From positions 1-41,241 of the forward strand of contig CAKQYA010000022.1 of NCBI GenBank assembly GCA_934293005.1: a stretch of 41,241 bases of DNA. Direction: 5' to 3'. The notes under the pieces were generated by a model. It ran no database searches, had not been told where the DNA came from, and worked only from the letters and a program-made list of their open reading frames with translations. The position numbers were made by a program, and so were the translations under genes. The DNA is from an uncultured Bacteroidaceae bacterium (GTDB taxonomy: Bacteria > Bacteroidota > Bacteroidia > Bacteroidales > Bacteroidaceae). Shown piece after piece: positions 16,228-24,578 of the stretch. The first letter of the stretch is position 1. Every line of letters starts with the position of its first letter.

Positions 16228-16932
16228 ATGAAAAAGAAAGAAGCCACCATATTTTCAGAAACTATTCACTGCTTGGAAGAATTCATAACCTTGCTCACAC
16301 CTGAACAGCAAGATGAGCTGAAGGATTGCTTGTCTATACAGCATTTCAAGAAGAACGAGCCTATATACCAAGACGGAGAGGTGCCACAAATGCTTCATTG
16401 CCTCATAAAAGGAAAAGTCAAAGTATACAAGGACGGCATTGGCGGCAGGACACAGATCATACGCGTCATCAAACCTGTGGAGTATTTCGGCTATCGCGCA
16501 TACTTTGCCAACCAAAACTACGTGACGTCGGCTTCTGCCTTTGAACCAAGCACTGTATGCCTCATACCTATCGACAACATTTATAGATGGATATCCCAAA
16601 ACAGCAAACTTGCCTTGTTCTTCATCAAGATGCTCGCCGTAGAAGTAGGCCTATCAGACCAACGCACAGTCAATCTCACACAAAAGCACATCAGGGGCAG
16701 GTTGGCTGAATCCCTCATTTTCCTTCGTGACAACTACGGGCTTGAAGAAGACGGCGCCACTCTGTCCATCTACCTCTCTCGCGAGGATTTGGCCAATATG
16801 TCAAACATGACCACATCCAATGCAATCCGCACTTTATCTGCATTTGCACAAGAAAAGATCATCGCCATTGACGGCAAGAAGATAAAAATCATTGACGGTG
16901 ACTGCCTGGAGAAAATAAACAAGATTGGATGA
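16228..16932 (+). CDS. Crp/Fnr-family transcriptional regulator
   Basis: The 234-residue protein has an N-terminal cyclic-nucleotide-binding-like beta roll (about 15-130; KKNEPIYQDGEVPQMLHCLIKGKVKVYKDG is recognisable in parts) and a C-terminal winged helix (about 160-230) with the helix-turn-helix around YLSREDLANMSNMTTSNAIRTL. It has no Fnr-type N-terminal cysteine cluster, so oxygen sensing through an Fe-S centre is unlikely; the effector is unknown. It is divergent from the glycogen cluster with about 250 bp between start codons, which suggests but does not prove that it controls those genes. A long hairpin follows the stop codon. Confidence 0.88.
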   Translation: MKKKEATIFSETIHCLEEFITLLTPEQQDELKDCLSIQHFKKNEPIYQDGEVPQMLHCLIKGKVKVYKDGIGGRTQIIRVIKPVEYFGYRAYFANQNYVTSASAFEPSTVCLIPIDNIYRWISQNSKLALFFIKMLAVEVGLSDQRTVNLTQKHIRGRLAESLIFLRDNYGLEEDGATLSIYLSREDLANMSNMTTSNAIRTLSAFAQEKIIAIDGKKIKIIDGDCLEKINKIG

Positions 16933-16983
16933 CGCATGGCAAAGACAAATGATTGCTGGTAAAAACGAATAATAATCACACAA

Positions 16984-17040
16984 TATATAAACAATGAAGG
17001 AGTTGCGCAACAAAAGCGCAACTCCTTCATTGTTTATATA
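16984..17040. terminator. Perfect 25-bp hairpin between convergent genes
   Basis: Positions 16984-17008 are the exact reverse complement of 17016-17040, with a 7-nt loop AACAAAA. It lies 50 bp after the Crp/Fnr stop and 70 bp after the C10 peptidase stop. Neither side has a strong T-run, but the outer stem is A/T-rich, so it probably ends both convergent transcripts. Confidence 0.65.
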
Positions 17041-17109
17041 AAGTTCATTTTTGTGAAAATCTGTTCAGAGACACAAAGATGTAGCATTTTGCAATACTCA
17101 TATCTCATC

Positions 17110-19575
17110 TCACATATTTATGATCTTTACTGCCTTACCATCTTTTCTTAATATATTAACGCCCTTTTGAGGTCCTTCTATGCGCTGTCCTTGAGCATTG
17201 AAATATTCCAGATCATGATTGTTCGTGCAATCATCGCCATGCATCTCAACACCAATAACAGACGTATTCTCACCTGCGTTTGTATAAATATCATATTCAC
17301 TCGCCCTCTCATCGATATAGGTGAAGTCTTGCCATTGACTCGCTGCAAGATAATCAGCCTTGCAGCCTGCAGGCACATGAAGCGTGCCGCCTTGATTTCT
17401 CAGAGTGCCTATAAATACACAGCTGTCGATGGAAGCAGGCTCAGGATTGAGCACTGTGACTTCCTTTAGAGAATTGCAGTAACTAAAGACATCAAGGCCA
17501 TACTCAACAACGCCTTTAGGTATGACCACATCAGCAAGTCCTGTGGCACTGAATGCCTCATTGCCTATTGCTATAGTGTTTTTGGGCATGATAAAATGAA
17601 CCAAGTCATCATTCCATTCAAAGGCATAGTCTGGAATAGAATTAGCAGGATAGATGTCGTAAGGCTCTATTACAGCTTCACGCATATCTATTGATGCGAT
17701 ACCACAGGAATCTAGGTAAATGAAATCGCGCACATCAATGCGTCCTTTCACAACAAGCGTCTTTATCTCATCTATATTATAATTCTTCATCTGTTCAGCC
17801 AAAGATCCTTGTTCATCAACTTGCACGACATCTACTATGATGTCTACCTCTTTGTAAGCCCTGACACTGAGATTGATGTCGCCAGTCACTAATGGCACAC
17901 AATAATAGCCATTAGCTGCTTTTTTTATTTTTTCCCCATTATTTCTAATTTCAATCAAATAAGTGTCTTCTGGGAACGTCACATCAAAAAAACACGCTGT
18001 GCCCACCAATGGTTTGCCTTGATACATGCAGTTCCAATAGACACTTGAATATTCTGCACCTGCGCCTCCCTGCAAGTCGAGATGCACATCGGCTGTCTTC
18101 ACTTCATTGCCAACAGCAGGCAATGTAAAGACATTCATGTCCTCATCTTTAAGGAACAGGTATTCATCACTTTCATTGCCACTTGTCACCAAGGCTACAA
18201 AATCACCTTCTTCCGCATCAGTTCCAGACCAGCAATTGATACACAAAGATGAATAACTTTCATTCACATTCAGGGCCACGTTAGTATATCCAATCACTTC
18301 TTTCAGTTTGCCGCTTTTATCAAAAAGACCTGCATAGAGCTTTCCATTATAACTGTCTGACGAACTATTCAGCACCTCAGCCGTAACCACCTTGAATCTC
18401 ATTCCAGCCTTTACACATTCGGCATTCATGATAAAGCCATAAAGCCCATCATCATTAGCTCCCAATGTCAAAGGAGAGGCAAGAGGTTCTGTACCATCAG
18501 AAGGACAGATGTTAAACAATCCTGACTGTTCAGAATCATATGCATCCATTGGATCGTCAGTCGGTTGCAAAGCGCCAAGAGAGAAGTATCCATTACAGTA
18601 TCCACCCCATCCCCAGTTGACTGAAAAGAGTCCGTTCTTATAGCCATCTATGATAAAGGCATGACCACCTCTTCCCGATAAGGCTGAATAAAGCACCAAG
18701 CGGTCATTATCAATCTCTGTTTCCAGCCTTTGCTGCCACTCATTTGCAGAGTATCTCTTTGCATACAAGTATTTAGCCTTTGACGAATATCCAAAATTGT
18801 CTATCAAGGCCAAACGGGCTGTCTGCGTCAATGCGATGCTGCCTCCTGGATAATAGTTCATACCTACTGCTATGCCTATGTCTGACATCAAGCGAGCCAC
18901 TCCATCGTACGCTTGGTCGTGTGAATTTGTGCCATCATCCATTGGCATAGATTTCCAGTCATAATTGCTCTTGGAGAAATCAGCACTGAGTGTAGTGCCT
19001 GTATACGAACATGTGTAACTGTTTGATCCACGCCCTGTGGCAGGATACCCATAATGTCGCATGATGATAGCTGTGGCAGTAGCCACACACCCCGTAGGGC
19101 AGTTGTCGGGACAATATTTGTTGTATGGGAAACTTTGTCCCCATCGAGCTGTCTCTATCTTCTTCTCACCCACCGCACGTGTTGAGGCAGAGGTTTCATA
19201 TGGAAGCGGTTCAATGCTGGCAATCTGCCTCTCATAATCAATGAGCAAGTCACGCATGCCATCTGGAATAGACGCCATGTCGAAACGTCCTGTTGTTGAA
19301 TATCCCAACACGGGGGTGCTCACAGCGTCATCTCCTGATATGATCACAAATCCTCCCTCATCATCATTAAAAACATAATAGGCATCGCTTGACGTTGGTT
19401 TGTCTGCGACTTTAGCAGAGAAGCGTCTGTGCTTTTCCACGCTCTTGCCCCAGAAAGCCAAAGCTTTTTGCTTTGCTTCATTAACTGTTATCCGCTTTGC
19501 GCACACTTCACCCACATTGGTCAGACAGAACACCAATGCAAGGATTGAAAATTTATATACAAAACTTGTTCTCAT
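17110..19575 (-). CDS. Secreted C10 (streptopain-like) cysteine peptidase with BspA-type repeats
   Basis: With the start at 19575 the protein has 821 residues and a signal peptide (1-26, ending EVCA). An inhibitor-like propeptide follows (about 28-130, with GGFVIISGDD), then the C10 domain: nucleophile Cys163 in CPTGCVATATAI and His305 in GGHAFIIDGY, followed by NWGWGG. Residues from about 620 to 760 look like BspA/LRR_5 repeats (IPDYAFEWND, IGNEAFSATG, VIPKGV). The last 30 residues (FNAQGQRIEGPQKGVNI...) resemble a secretion-linked C-terminal signal. An upstream ATG at 19626 would start inside the promoter and add 17 residues without a signal peptide, so it is rejected. Substrates are unknown. 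Confidence 0.9.
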   Translation of the reverse strand: MRTSFVYKFSILALVFCLTNVGEVCAKRITVNEAKQKALAFWGKSVEKHRRFSAKVADKPTSSDAYYVFNDDEGGFVIISGDDAVSTPVLGYSTTGRFDMASIPDGMRDLLIDYERQIASIEPLPYETSASTRAVGEKKIETARWGQSFPYNKYCPDNCPTGCVATATAIIMRHYGYPATGRGSNSYTCSYTGTTLSADFSKSNYDWKSMPMDDGTNSHDQAYDGVARLMSDIGIAVGMNYYPGGSIALTQTARLALIDNFGYSSKAKYLYAKRYSANEWQQRLETEIDNDRLVLYSALSGRGGHAFIIDGYKNGLFSVNWGWGGYCNGYFSLGALQPTDDPMDAYDSEQSGLFNICPSDGTEPLASPLTLGANDDGLYGFIMNAECVKAGMRFKVVTAEVLNSSSDSYNGKLYAGLFDKSGKLKEVIGYTNVALNVNESYSSLCINCWSGTDAEEGDFVALVTSGNESDEYLFLKDEDMNVFTLPAVGNEVKTADVHLDLQGGAGAEYSSVYWNCMYQGKPLVGTACFFDVTFPEDTYLIEIRNNGEKIKKAANGYYCVPLVTGDINLSVRAYKEVDIIVDVVQVDEQGSLAEQMKNYNIDEIKTLVVKGRIDVRDFIYLDSCGIASIDMREAVIEPYDIYPANSIPDYAFEWNDDLVHFIMPKNTIAIGNEAFSATGLADVVIPKGVVEYGLDVFSYCNSLKEVTVLNPEPASIDSCVFIGTLRNQGGTLHVPAGCKADYLAASQWQDFTYIDERASEYDIYTNAGENTSVIGVEMHGDDCTNNHDLEYFNAQGQRIEGPQKGVNILRKDGKAVKIINM

Positions 19576-19623
19576 ATTGCTATAAGGCTTTAGTTTAACA
19601 TTAGTATACAGTAATAAATGATG

Positions 19624-19655
19624 CAAATATATCCAATAAAAAACACTTCATCAAA
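19624..19655 (-). promoter_or_regulatory. Promoter of the C10 peptidase
   Basis: On the minus strand TATATTTG (19624-19631) and TTTG (19652-19655) are 20 bp apart. The start site would be near 19617, about 40 nt before the ATG at 19575, and this decides against the longer reading frame. Confidence 0.7.
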
Positions 19656-19795
19656 CATTTTTTATATTTTTTCGTCCAATGACACCATTTTCCATATCAA
19701 GCATCACAAACAATATGTTTTCAAAAAAAGGAAACCGGCATGAAGGCTACTTCAATAATTCATGAAGAAACAGACGGAACGACAATATAAAAAAA

Positions 19796-19838
19796 TTCAG
19801 CATCCATTGTTTTTTAGTTTAAAACAATGGATGCTGAA
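19796..19838 (-). terminator. Terminator of the nhaD-pfkA-miaA-lipid kinase run
   Basis: An 18-bp perfect stem (19796-19813 with 19821-19838) and 7-nt loop are followed on the minus strand by seven T. It lies 39 bp after the lipid kinase stop. Confidence 0.85.
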
Positions 19839-19877
19839 CCCAAAGGTCATGTTCAAAATATTGTTTAAAAACAATTC

Positions 19878-20822
19878 TCAATCATTCATTATTGGCACAA
19901 CGAAATTCAAGACTTCCTTCTCGAGCGACACCTTTATAGGCTCTGGAGCCTTAGCCTGCAACAGCATACCGTCGAGCGACACAAGCGCCTTGTCCACATT
20001 ATTGATAACAATGTGGCTGGCACGGTATGGGTGCACATTCTTATAGTTAAGAAAACGTCCCTTGCCCAAAAGCCAAAAGCCTTCAAAAAGTTGCCACCAT
20101 TCAGGACGTGTGATGAGAGACACATCAAGGAGACCGTTATACGGCACCGAGTTTGGCGTCTGTCCATATCCTTGGCAATTGCCTATGCATAAAGACATGA
20201 ATGATGCATCAATGACCTCTGTGTCAATTTTCATAGACAAGTTGTACAGCCTGCGTTCAAAGACCTGATTGACAAGCGCAGGTATGGCCGTCAGTTCGCT
20301 TGAACCGATTATCTGCGCCGCTTCATTTGTTGTCTTAATGAGACGCGCTCCAAGTCCCACATTCACACAATTAAGGAAATAACGTCGTTGAGGCAAGCCA
20401 TCGTCATCTTTATACACGCACTTTCCAACATCAACCTTACGCACATGACGTGCTATGATGCTATCGACGGAAAGTTTGTAATCATCTACCGACAATCCCC
20501 AAAAACGGGCAAAATCATTGCCTATGCCATTGGGTATCACCGCCAAGGCAAAATCATCTGGCAACGACTCGCGACAGTCCATAATGGCATTGACAGCACT
20601 GTTAAGCGAACCGTCGCCACCTACCAAAGCAATGGTGGAATAGCCATTGCCACACATCATCTTCACAAGACGCTCAACGGAGCCAAAAGCTTCTGACTGC
20701 ACAAAATCATACATCATTCCTCTCGACTCCATGTAGTTGCGGATCAGTTTCCACCTCTTCTGCGATTGGTCCAGCCCTGAGTGCGGGCTGTATATCACGC
20801 CTATTCGTTTCCCTTCTTCCAT
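19878..20822 (-). CDS. Diacylglycerol kinase-family lipid kinase
   Basis: The 314-residue protein belongs to the DAGK catalytic family (DgkB/YegS-like), which phosphorylates lipid hydroxyls with ATP. The nucleotide-binding motif GGDGS is at 68-72, preceded by STIALV; PNGIGNDFARFWG (about 117-129) is the second family motif, and the C-terminal half is the beta-sandwich with YNGLLDVSLI and a final SLDG motif. No membrane segment is present. The start overlaps the miaA stop by 22 bp, indicating translational coupling. The lipid substrate cannot be told from sequence; sphingolipid bases are possible in Bacteroidales. Confidence 0.88.
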   Translation of the reverse strand: MEEGKRIGVIYSPHSGLDQSQKRWKLIRNYMESRGMMYDFVQSEAFGSVERLVKMMCGNGYSTIALVGGDGSLNSAVNAIMDCRESLPDDFALAVIPNGIGNDFARFWGLSVDDYKLSVDSIIARHVRKVDVGKCVYKDDDGLPQRRYFLNCVNVGLGARLIKTTNEAAQIIGSSELTAIPALVNQVFERRLYNLSMKIDTEVIDASFMSLCIGNCQGYGQTPNSVPYNGLLDVSLITRPEWWQLFEGFWLLGKGRFLNYKNVHPYRASHIVINNVDKALVSLDGMLLQAKAPEPIKVSLEKEVLNFVVPIMND

Positions 20823-21604
20823 AATTCCTTTACTATTTGAATGCGTTCATCAATTGGCGTTTCGACATCAAGCCAATGAATCTTTATGCCACGGCGTTCT
20901 TCCATGCCTCTGAACCATGTCATCTGCCTTTTTGCGAATTGATGTATTGCTATCTCAAGGAGAGACACCATTTCGTCATAGCTAAGTTGGCCGAGCAGAT
21001 ATAGTGTGACATACTTATACTCAAGTCCATACTTTATCAATTGTTCCGCAGGCACTCCTTTCTCAATCAAGCCTTTAATCTCATCCACCATGCCTTCATC
21101 AAGCCGAGCAACAAGACGCTTGGTGATTTTCTCACGACGCAGCTCCCTATCTATTTTAAGCCCGATGATGACCGAATCGAATGGCGGGAATGTTCTTCCA
21201 TCAAACTCATAGCCTTTGATCACGCTCTCAATATACATGCCTGTGCCACCACATAATATAGGCACTCTGCCGCGAGACATGATATCTTCATATGATGTCA
21301 AAAAACCCTGTTGCCACTCATACACATTGTAACGCACACCAGCATCAACAATATCTATAAGATGGTAAGGCACTTGTTTGCCATCGACCATATAGTCTAC
21401 CAAATCCTTGCCCGTACCTATGTCCATGCCTCTATACACTTGACGGCTGTCGGCACTGATGATTTCACCATCAATGTCGTGTGCCAAATGAGCGGCAAAG
21501 CCTGTCTTGCCACATGCTGTAGGACCCAATATGGTAAGTATTCTATTCAAGATTAAAAGTATGTATAAAAATATGACGACATCAAATGCTGAGAAATTTG
21601 TCAT
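20801..21604 (-). CDS. miaA: tRNA dimethylallyltransferase, short form
   Basis: MiaA adds a dimethylallyl group to A37 of tRNAs reading codons that begin with U. The P-loop GPTACGKT is at about residues 27-34, then ADSRQVYRGMDIGTGK with the catalytic Asp, and CGGTGMYIES. At about 267 residues it is shorter than the usual 300-310, and the first 18 residues are a hydrophobic stretch before the expected NRILTILGPTACGKT start. A TTG at the start of that conserved part (about 21550) is an alternative start that would make it shorter still. Between pfkA (40 bp) and the lipid kinase (22-bp overlap) it is clearly part of an operon. Bacteroidales often have two MiaA paralogues. Confidence 0.85.
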   Translation of the reverse strand: MTNFSAFDVVIFLYILLILNRILTILGPTACGKTGFAAHLAHDIDGEIISADSRQVYRGMDIGTGKDLVDYMVDGKQVPYHLIDIVDAGVRYNVYEWQQGFLTSYEDIMSRGRVPILCGGTGMYIESVIKGYEFDGRTFPPFDSVIIGLKIDRELRREKITKRLVARLDEGMVDEIKGLIEKGVPAEQLIKYGLEYKYVTLYLLGQLSYDEMVSLLEIAIHQFAKRQMTWFRGMEERRGIKIHWLDVETPIDERIQIVKELWKKGNE

Positions 21605-21644
21605 CTCAGATTCACTGATGTAAAAAACTTAATTAAACAAACAA

Positions 21645-22622
21645 TCAGATGGACAGTTCGTCAAGCACACGAATAAGACTCTTATTGATGGCTTTGTCTG
21701 AACGGATGGCATCAGTGAACGGCACATAGACTACTTCATCGTTGCGCACACCTATCATCACGTTACGCTGCCCGTCGAGAATTGCATCGATGGCGCCTGC
21801 GCCCAAGCGGCTTGCCAAGATTCTGTCACGTGCTGATGGCGAGCCACCGCGCTGCAAGTGGCCAAGGATGGACACACGCACATCATATTGCGGATATTCC
21901 TTCTTCACTCTGTCTGCATAAAACATAGCTCCGCATTTAGGACTTTCGCTCACAATGACTATGCTGGAGTTTTTGCTTTTGCGTATGCCTCGTCCAATGA
22001 AGTGCTCAAGTTGGTCGGCATCAGTGCTGTCCTCTGGGATAATGGCTGCCTCTGCGCCACTGGCAATGGCACTGTTCTGTGCAAGAAATCCTGCATCACG
22101 CCCCATCACCTCAACAAAGAAGATGCGCTCATGCGATGTGGCAGTATCACGTATTTTGTCAACACACTGCACTATGGTATTGAGTGTGGTGTCATAACCG
22201 ATGGTAAGGTCGGTGCCATAAAGGTCGTTGTCGATGGTGCCAGGCAATCCTATGCATGGAACATCAAATTCTTGGGCGAATATGCGCGCGCCAGTGAGCG
22301 ACCCATTGCCACCTATCACAACAAGTGCGTCAACACCTTCGGCTTTCATGTTTTCATATGCTTTCTGACGTCCCTCGGGAGTCATGAACAAAGAACTTCT
22401 TGCGCTCTTCAATATAGTTCCGCCACGAGCTATGATATTGCTCACATCCTCAGTGGTAAACTCTTTTATCTCGTCATTGACCAGACCATCATAACCGCGG
22501 TAAATACCCTTCACGGTGAATCCTTTGCATATAGCAGAGCGTGTCACAGCACGGATTGCTGCGTTCATACCAGGAGAGTCGCCTCCTGATGTAAGTATTC
22601 CAAGACAATTAATCTTTGACAT
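21645..22622 (-). CDS. pfkA: 6-phosphofructokinase
   Basis: The enzyme phosphorylates fructose-6-phosphate in glycolysis. The 325-residue protein follows the bacterial PfkA pattern: GGDSPGMNAAIR (13-24), the active-site segment GTIDND (128-133) with the catalytic Asp, and MGRDAGFLA. The metal/ATP loop, GGDGS in E. coli PfkA, reads GGNGS here (104-108): the Gly that favours ATP over pyrophosphate is kept, but the Asp is Asn. Whether this is usual in the group I cannot check. The start is 148 bp after nhaD and the stop is 40 bp before miaA. Confidence 0.93.
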   Translation of the reverse strand: MSKINCLGILTSGGDSPGMNAAIRAVTRSAICKGFTVKGIYRGYDGLVNDEIKEFTTEDVSNIIARGGTILKSARSSLFMTPEGRQKAYENMKAEGVDALVVIGGNGSLTGARIFAQEFDVPCIGLPGTIDNDLYGTDLTIGYDTTLNTIVQCVDKIRDTATSHERIFFVEVMGRDAGFLAQNSAIASGAEAAIIPEDSTDADQLEHFIGRGIRKSKNSSIVIVSESPKCGAMFYADRVKKEYPQYDVRVSILGHLQRGGSPSARDRILASRLGAGAIDAILDGQRNVMIGVRNDEVVYVPFTDAIRSDKAINKSLIRVLDELSI

Positions 22623-22770
22623 AAACCTCTTTGCTTTTTTGTGTTAATCAATCTTTATTACCTATTTATACTTATAGTAAGGCCCTTTAAACATAAAAGC
22701 ATTATTCAAATATGCCTAACAGCCTTATGAACCTTTTCAAAGCCTTCCACACTATACGTGGCACCCTCTT

Positions 22771-24153
22771 TTAATGAATGAGCCAAAATACGACAAGGCC
22801 AACAGCCCATGCAGCCAAAGCTCTCCAAAGGAAATTGCGGATGTACCACTTAAACCTTATTTTTTCCACCTCTAGCACAGCTTGGCCTGCCAAGGTCCCA
22901 ATAAAGAAGAGAGAACCACCACAGGCGCAACAAAACGAAAGCAATTGCCAATATATGCCATTTTGCACAAATTCTGACGAGGATTCAGCAATAGTGTCGA
23001 GCTGGAACATGTTTATGCCCAACATCATCACCGGCACATTGTCCAACAGCGATGATACGAATCCTATGCACACCCCATATAGATAAACATTGTCTACATG
23101 ATTCTCCAGCCATGTGCCTGCATAGTTGAGCGCTCCACATTCAGCCAATGCGCCCACTCCTAGGGTCACACCTAAAAAATAAAGGATGATACGTATGCTT
23201 ATGAATTCAGCATTGCGGAAATAGTGCCTTTGCACCAACAGCACATTGCCATTCTTCTCAAGATTGAACAGTCCTTCCACTGCCCATATCAACGCAAGCA
23301 CCGACATGGAACCGATGAATGGCGGCAATTTGGTTATATAATGAAAGGAAGGAATGAACCACAGTCCAGCAATGCCCAACACCAGCAACACAACTTTTTG
23401 CCATGGAGCCCACGCCGAATCGTCACCATCATAGCGCGTGAGCACAGAATAGACCTCAACCCTGCCATGCAACTTTGTGCTTATGAGCGCATTGAACGTG
23501 CACATACACAAAAAAGCCGGAAGAAACAAACCTGCTGCGTATGACGACGGTGTGATCAGGTCACGCACCCACAACATCACTGATGTCATGTCGCCAATAG
23601 CTGTGAAGCAGCCGCCCATGCTCGCAGCCACTATAATGGCGCTGGCATATACCACCCTCTGATAATGATTTTTCACTATCTGTATGACAAGTCCAAGCAT
23701 CAGCACCACTGTAGTGAGATTGTCCACATTAGCTGATATGATGAATGTGAGCAGCGAGATAACCCAAAGGAAAGCTCGGCTGTTACGCATGCGCAACCAT
23801 GAGACAAGCGAGTCGAAGACTCCATTGTTATGCAGCACCTCAACAATAGTGTTTGTAGCTATAAGAAAGAGAATAACCGAACATGCCTCTGAAATATACT
23901 TGGTGATGACATGGTCAGACACAAAATATTTCATCATCTCGCTTGTCGGACGCTGCCCTCCAAGAAATGCCGCGTATTCATCACTATGCATAAGGCGGAC
24001 GAAGTCTCCTCCATGAATCATGTAAATAACCCATGCAACCACTCCGCATACCATCGCTACCGTGGCGCGATTGATATGGTGCACCTGCTCTGTTGTCATC
24101 AGCACATAACCAACCAACAACACTGCAACAATTATCAATGTCATCAACAACAT
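22771..24153 (-). CDS. nhaD: NhaD-type Na+/H+ antiporter
   Basis: The 460-residue protein has about twelve or thirteen hydrophobic helices with the NhaD/ArsB-type ion transporter signatures: TNTIVEVLHNNGVFD, ISANVDNLTTVVLMLG, SMGGCFTAIGDMTSVMLW and, in the second half, SSLLDNVPVMMLG. NhaD proteins exchange cytoplasmic Na+ for H+. With an Rnf complex in the same window, sodium handling may be linked, which is only an inference. The gene lies about 190 bp downstream of tRNA-Gly on the same strand and 148 bp upstream of pfkA; no promoter box was found directly in front of it, so it may be read from the tRNA promoter. Confidence 0.9.
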   Translation of the reverse strand: MLLMTLIIVAVLLVGYVLMTTEQVHHINRATVAMVCGVVAWVIYMIHGGDFVRLMHSDEYAAFLGGQRPTSEMMKYFVSDHVITKYISEACSVILFLIATNTIVEVLHNNGVFDSLVSWLRMRNSRAFLWVISLLTFIISANVDNLTTVVLMLGLVIQIVKNHYQRVVYASAIIVAASMGGCFTAIGDMTSVMLWVRDLITPSSYAAGLFLPAFLCMCTFNALISTKLHGRVEVYSVLTRYDGDDSAWAPWQKVVLLVLGIAGLWFIPSFHYITKLPPFIGSMSVLALIWAVEGLFNLEKNGNVLLVQRHYFRNAEFISIRIILYFLGVTLGVGALAECGALNYAGTWLENHVDNVYLYGVCIGFVSSLLDNVPVMMLGINMFQLDTIAESSSEFVQNGIYWQLLSFCCACGGSLFFIGTLAGQAVLEVEKIRFKWYIRNFLWRALAAWAVGLVVFWLIH

Positions 24154-24270
24154 AACGTGTAAGCCTATTTTTATTTTATGATGAAATATTTCTCACTACC
24201 CACATGCCTTGCGTTCCACTCTCATTGCAAAGACTTGCCGCCAACATCTGCGATGCCAAACTACGGAAGA

Positions 24271-24326
24271 TGCGGCTTTACGGTGGGTTGCACTCATTCG
24301 TTGAACCATCTTACCGCAAAGCCGCA
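24271..24326 (-). other. Hairpin downstream of tRNA-Gly
   Basis: TGCGGCTTTACGGT (24271-24284) pairs with 24313-24326 at 13 of 14 positions around a 28-nt loop. It follows tRNA-Gly by about 20 nt. There is no good T-run, so it may be a weak terminator or a processing signal ahead of nhaD. Confidence 0.4.
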
Positions 24327-24346
24327 CCTTTGTCTCCGACATATTG

Positions 24347-24419
24347 AGCGGTAGACGGGACTCGAACCCGCGACCCTCGGCTTGGGAAGCCAATGCTCTA
24401 CCAACTGAGCCACTACCGC
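24347..24419 (-). tRNA. tRNA-Gly (CCC)
   Basis: A complete 73-nt cloverleaf: acceptor stem GCGGTAG with CTACCGC, D-arm GCTC/GAGC, anticodon stem TTGGC/GCCGA with loop TTCCCAA (anticodon CCC), and T-arm CGGGTTCGAGTCCCG. The discriminator base is T and the 3' CCA is not encoded, so it must be added afterwards. Confidence 0.95.
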
Positions 24420-24442
24420 ATTAGTCTCATCGTTTCATAATG

Positions 24443-24472
24443 CAAAAGTAAGGATTTTATATGAGTTGACAA
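24443..24472 (-). promoter_or_regulatory. Promoter of tRNA-Gly
   Basis: On the minus strand TACTTTTG (24443-24450) and TTG (24470-24472) are 19 bp apart; the start site would lie about 18 nt before the mature tRNA 5' end. Confidence 0.7.
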
Positions 24473-24566
24473 CTTTTTTCAATGAAAAAATAGCTCTTGC
24501 AGTATTTTTTTCACATCTCTCGGCTTTTTCTGCCCTCCACTTTAATTATTCCTCACAATTATTGCC

Positions 24567-24574
24567 TACCTTTG
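24567..24574 (+). promoter_or_regulatory. -7 box of recF, only 4 nt from the start codon
   Basis: TACCTTTG fits TAnnTTTG. The recF ATG begins at 24579, so transcription would start at or within a base or two of the start codon, giving a leaderless or almost leaderless mRNA. A weak -33-like TTTA is at 24541. Confidence 0.6.
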
Positions 24575-24578
24575 TAAC

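Noticed and set aside
19576..19626. Upstream start of the C10 peptidase
   Set aside because: It falls inside the promoter and precedes a proper signal peptide that begins at 19575.
24196..24393. 65-codon minus-strand open frame
   Set aside because: It reads through tRNA-Gly and the following hairpin; such frames are artefacts of the tRNA sequence.
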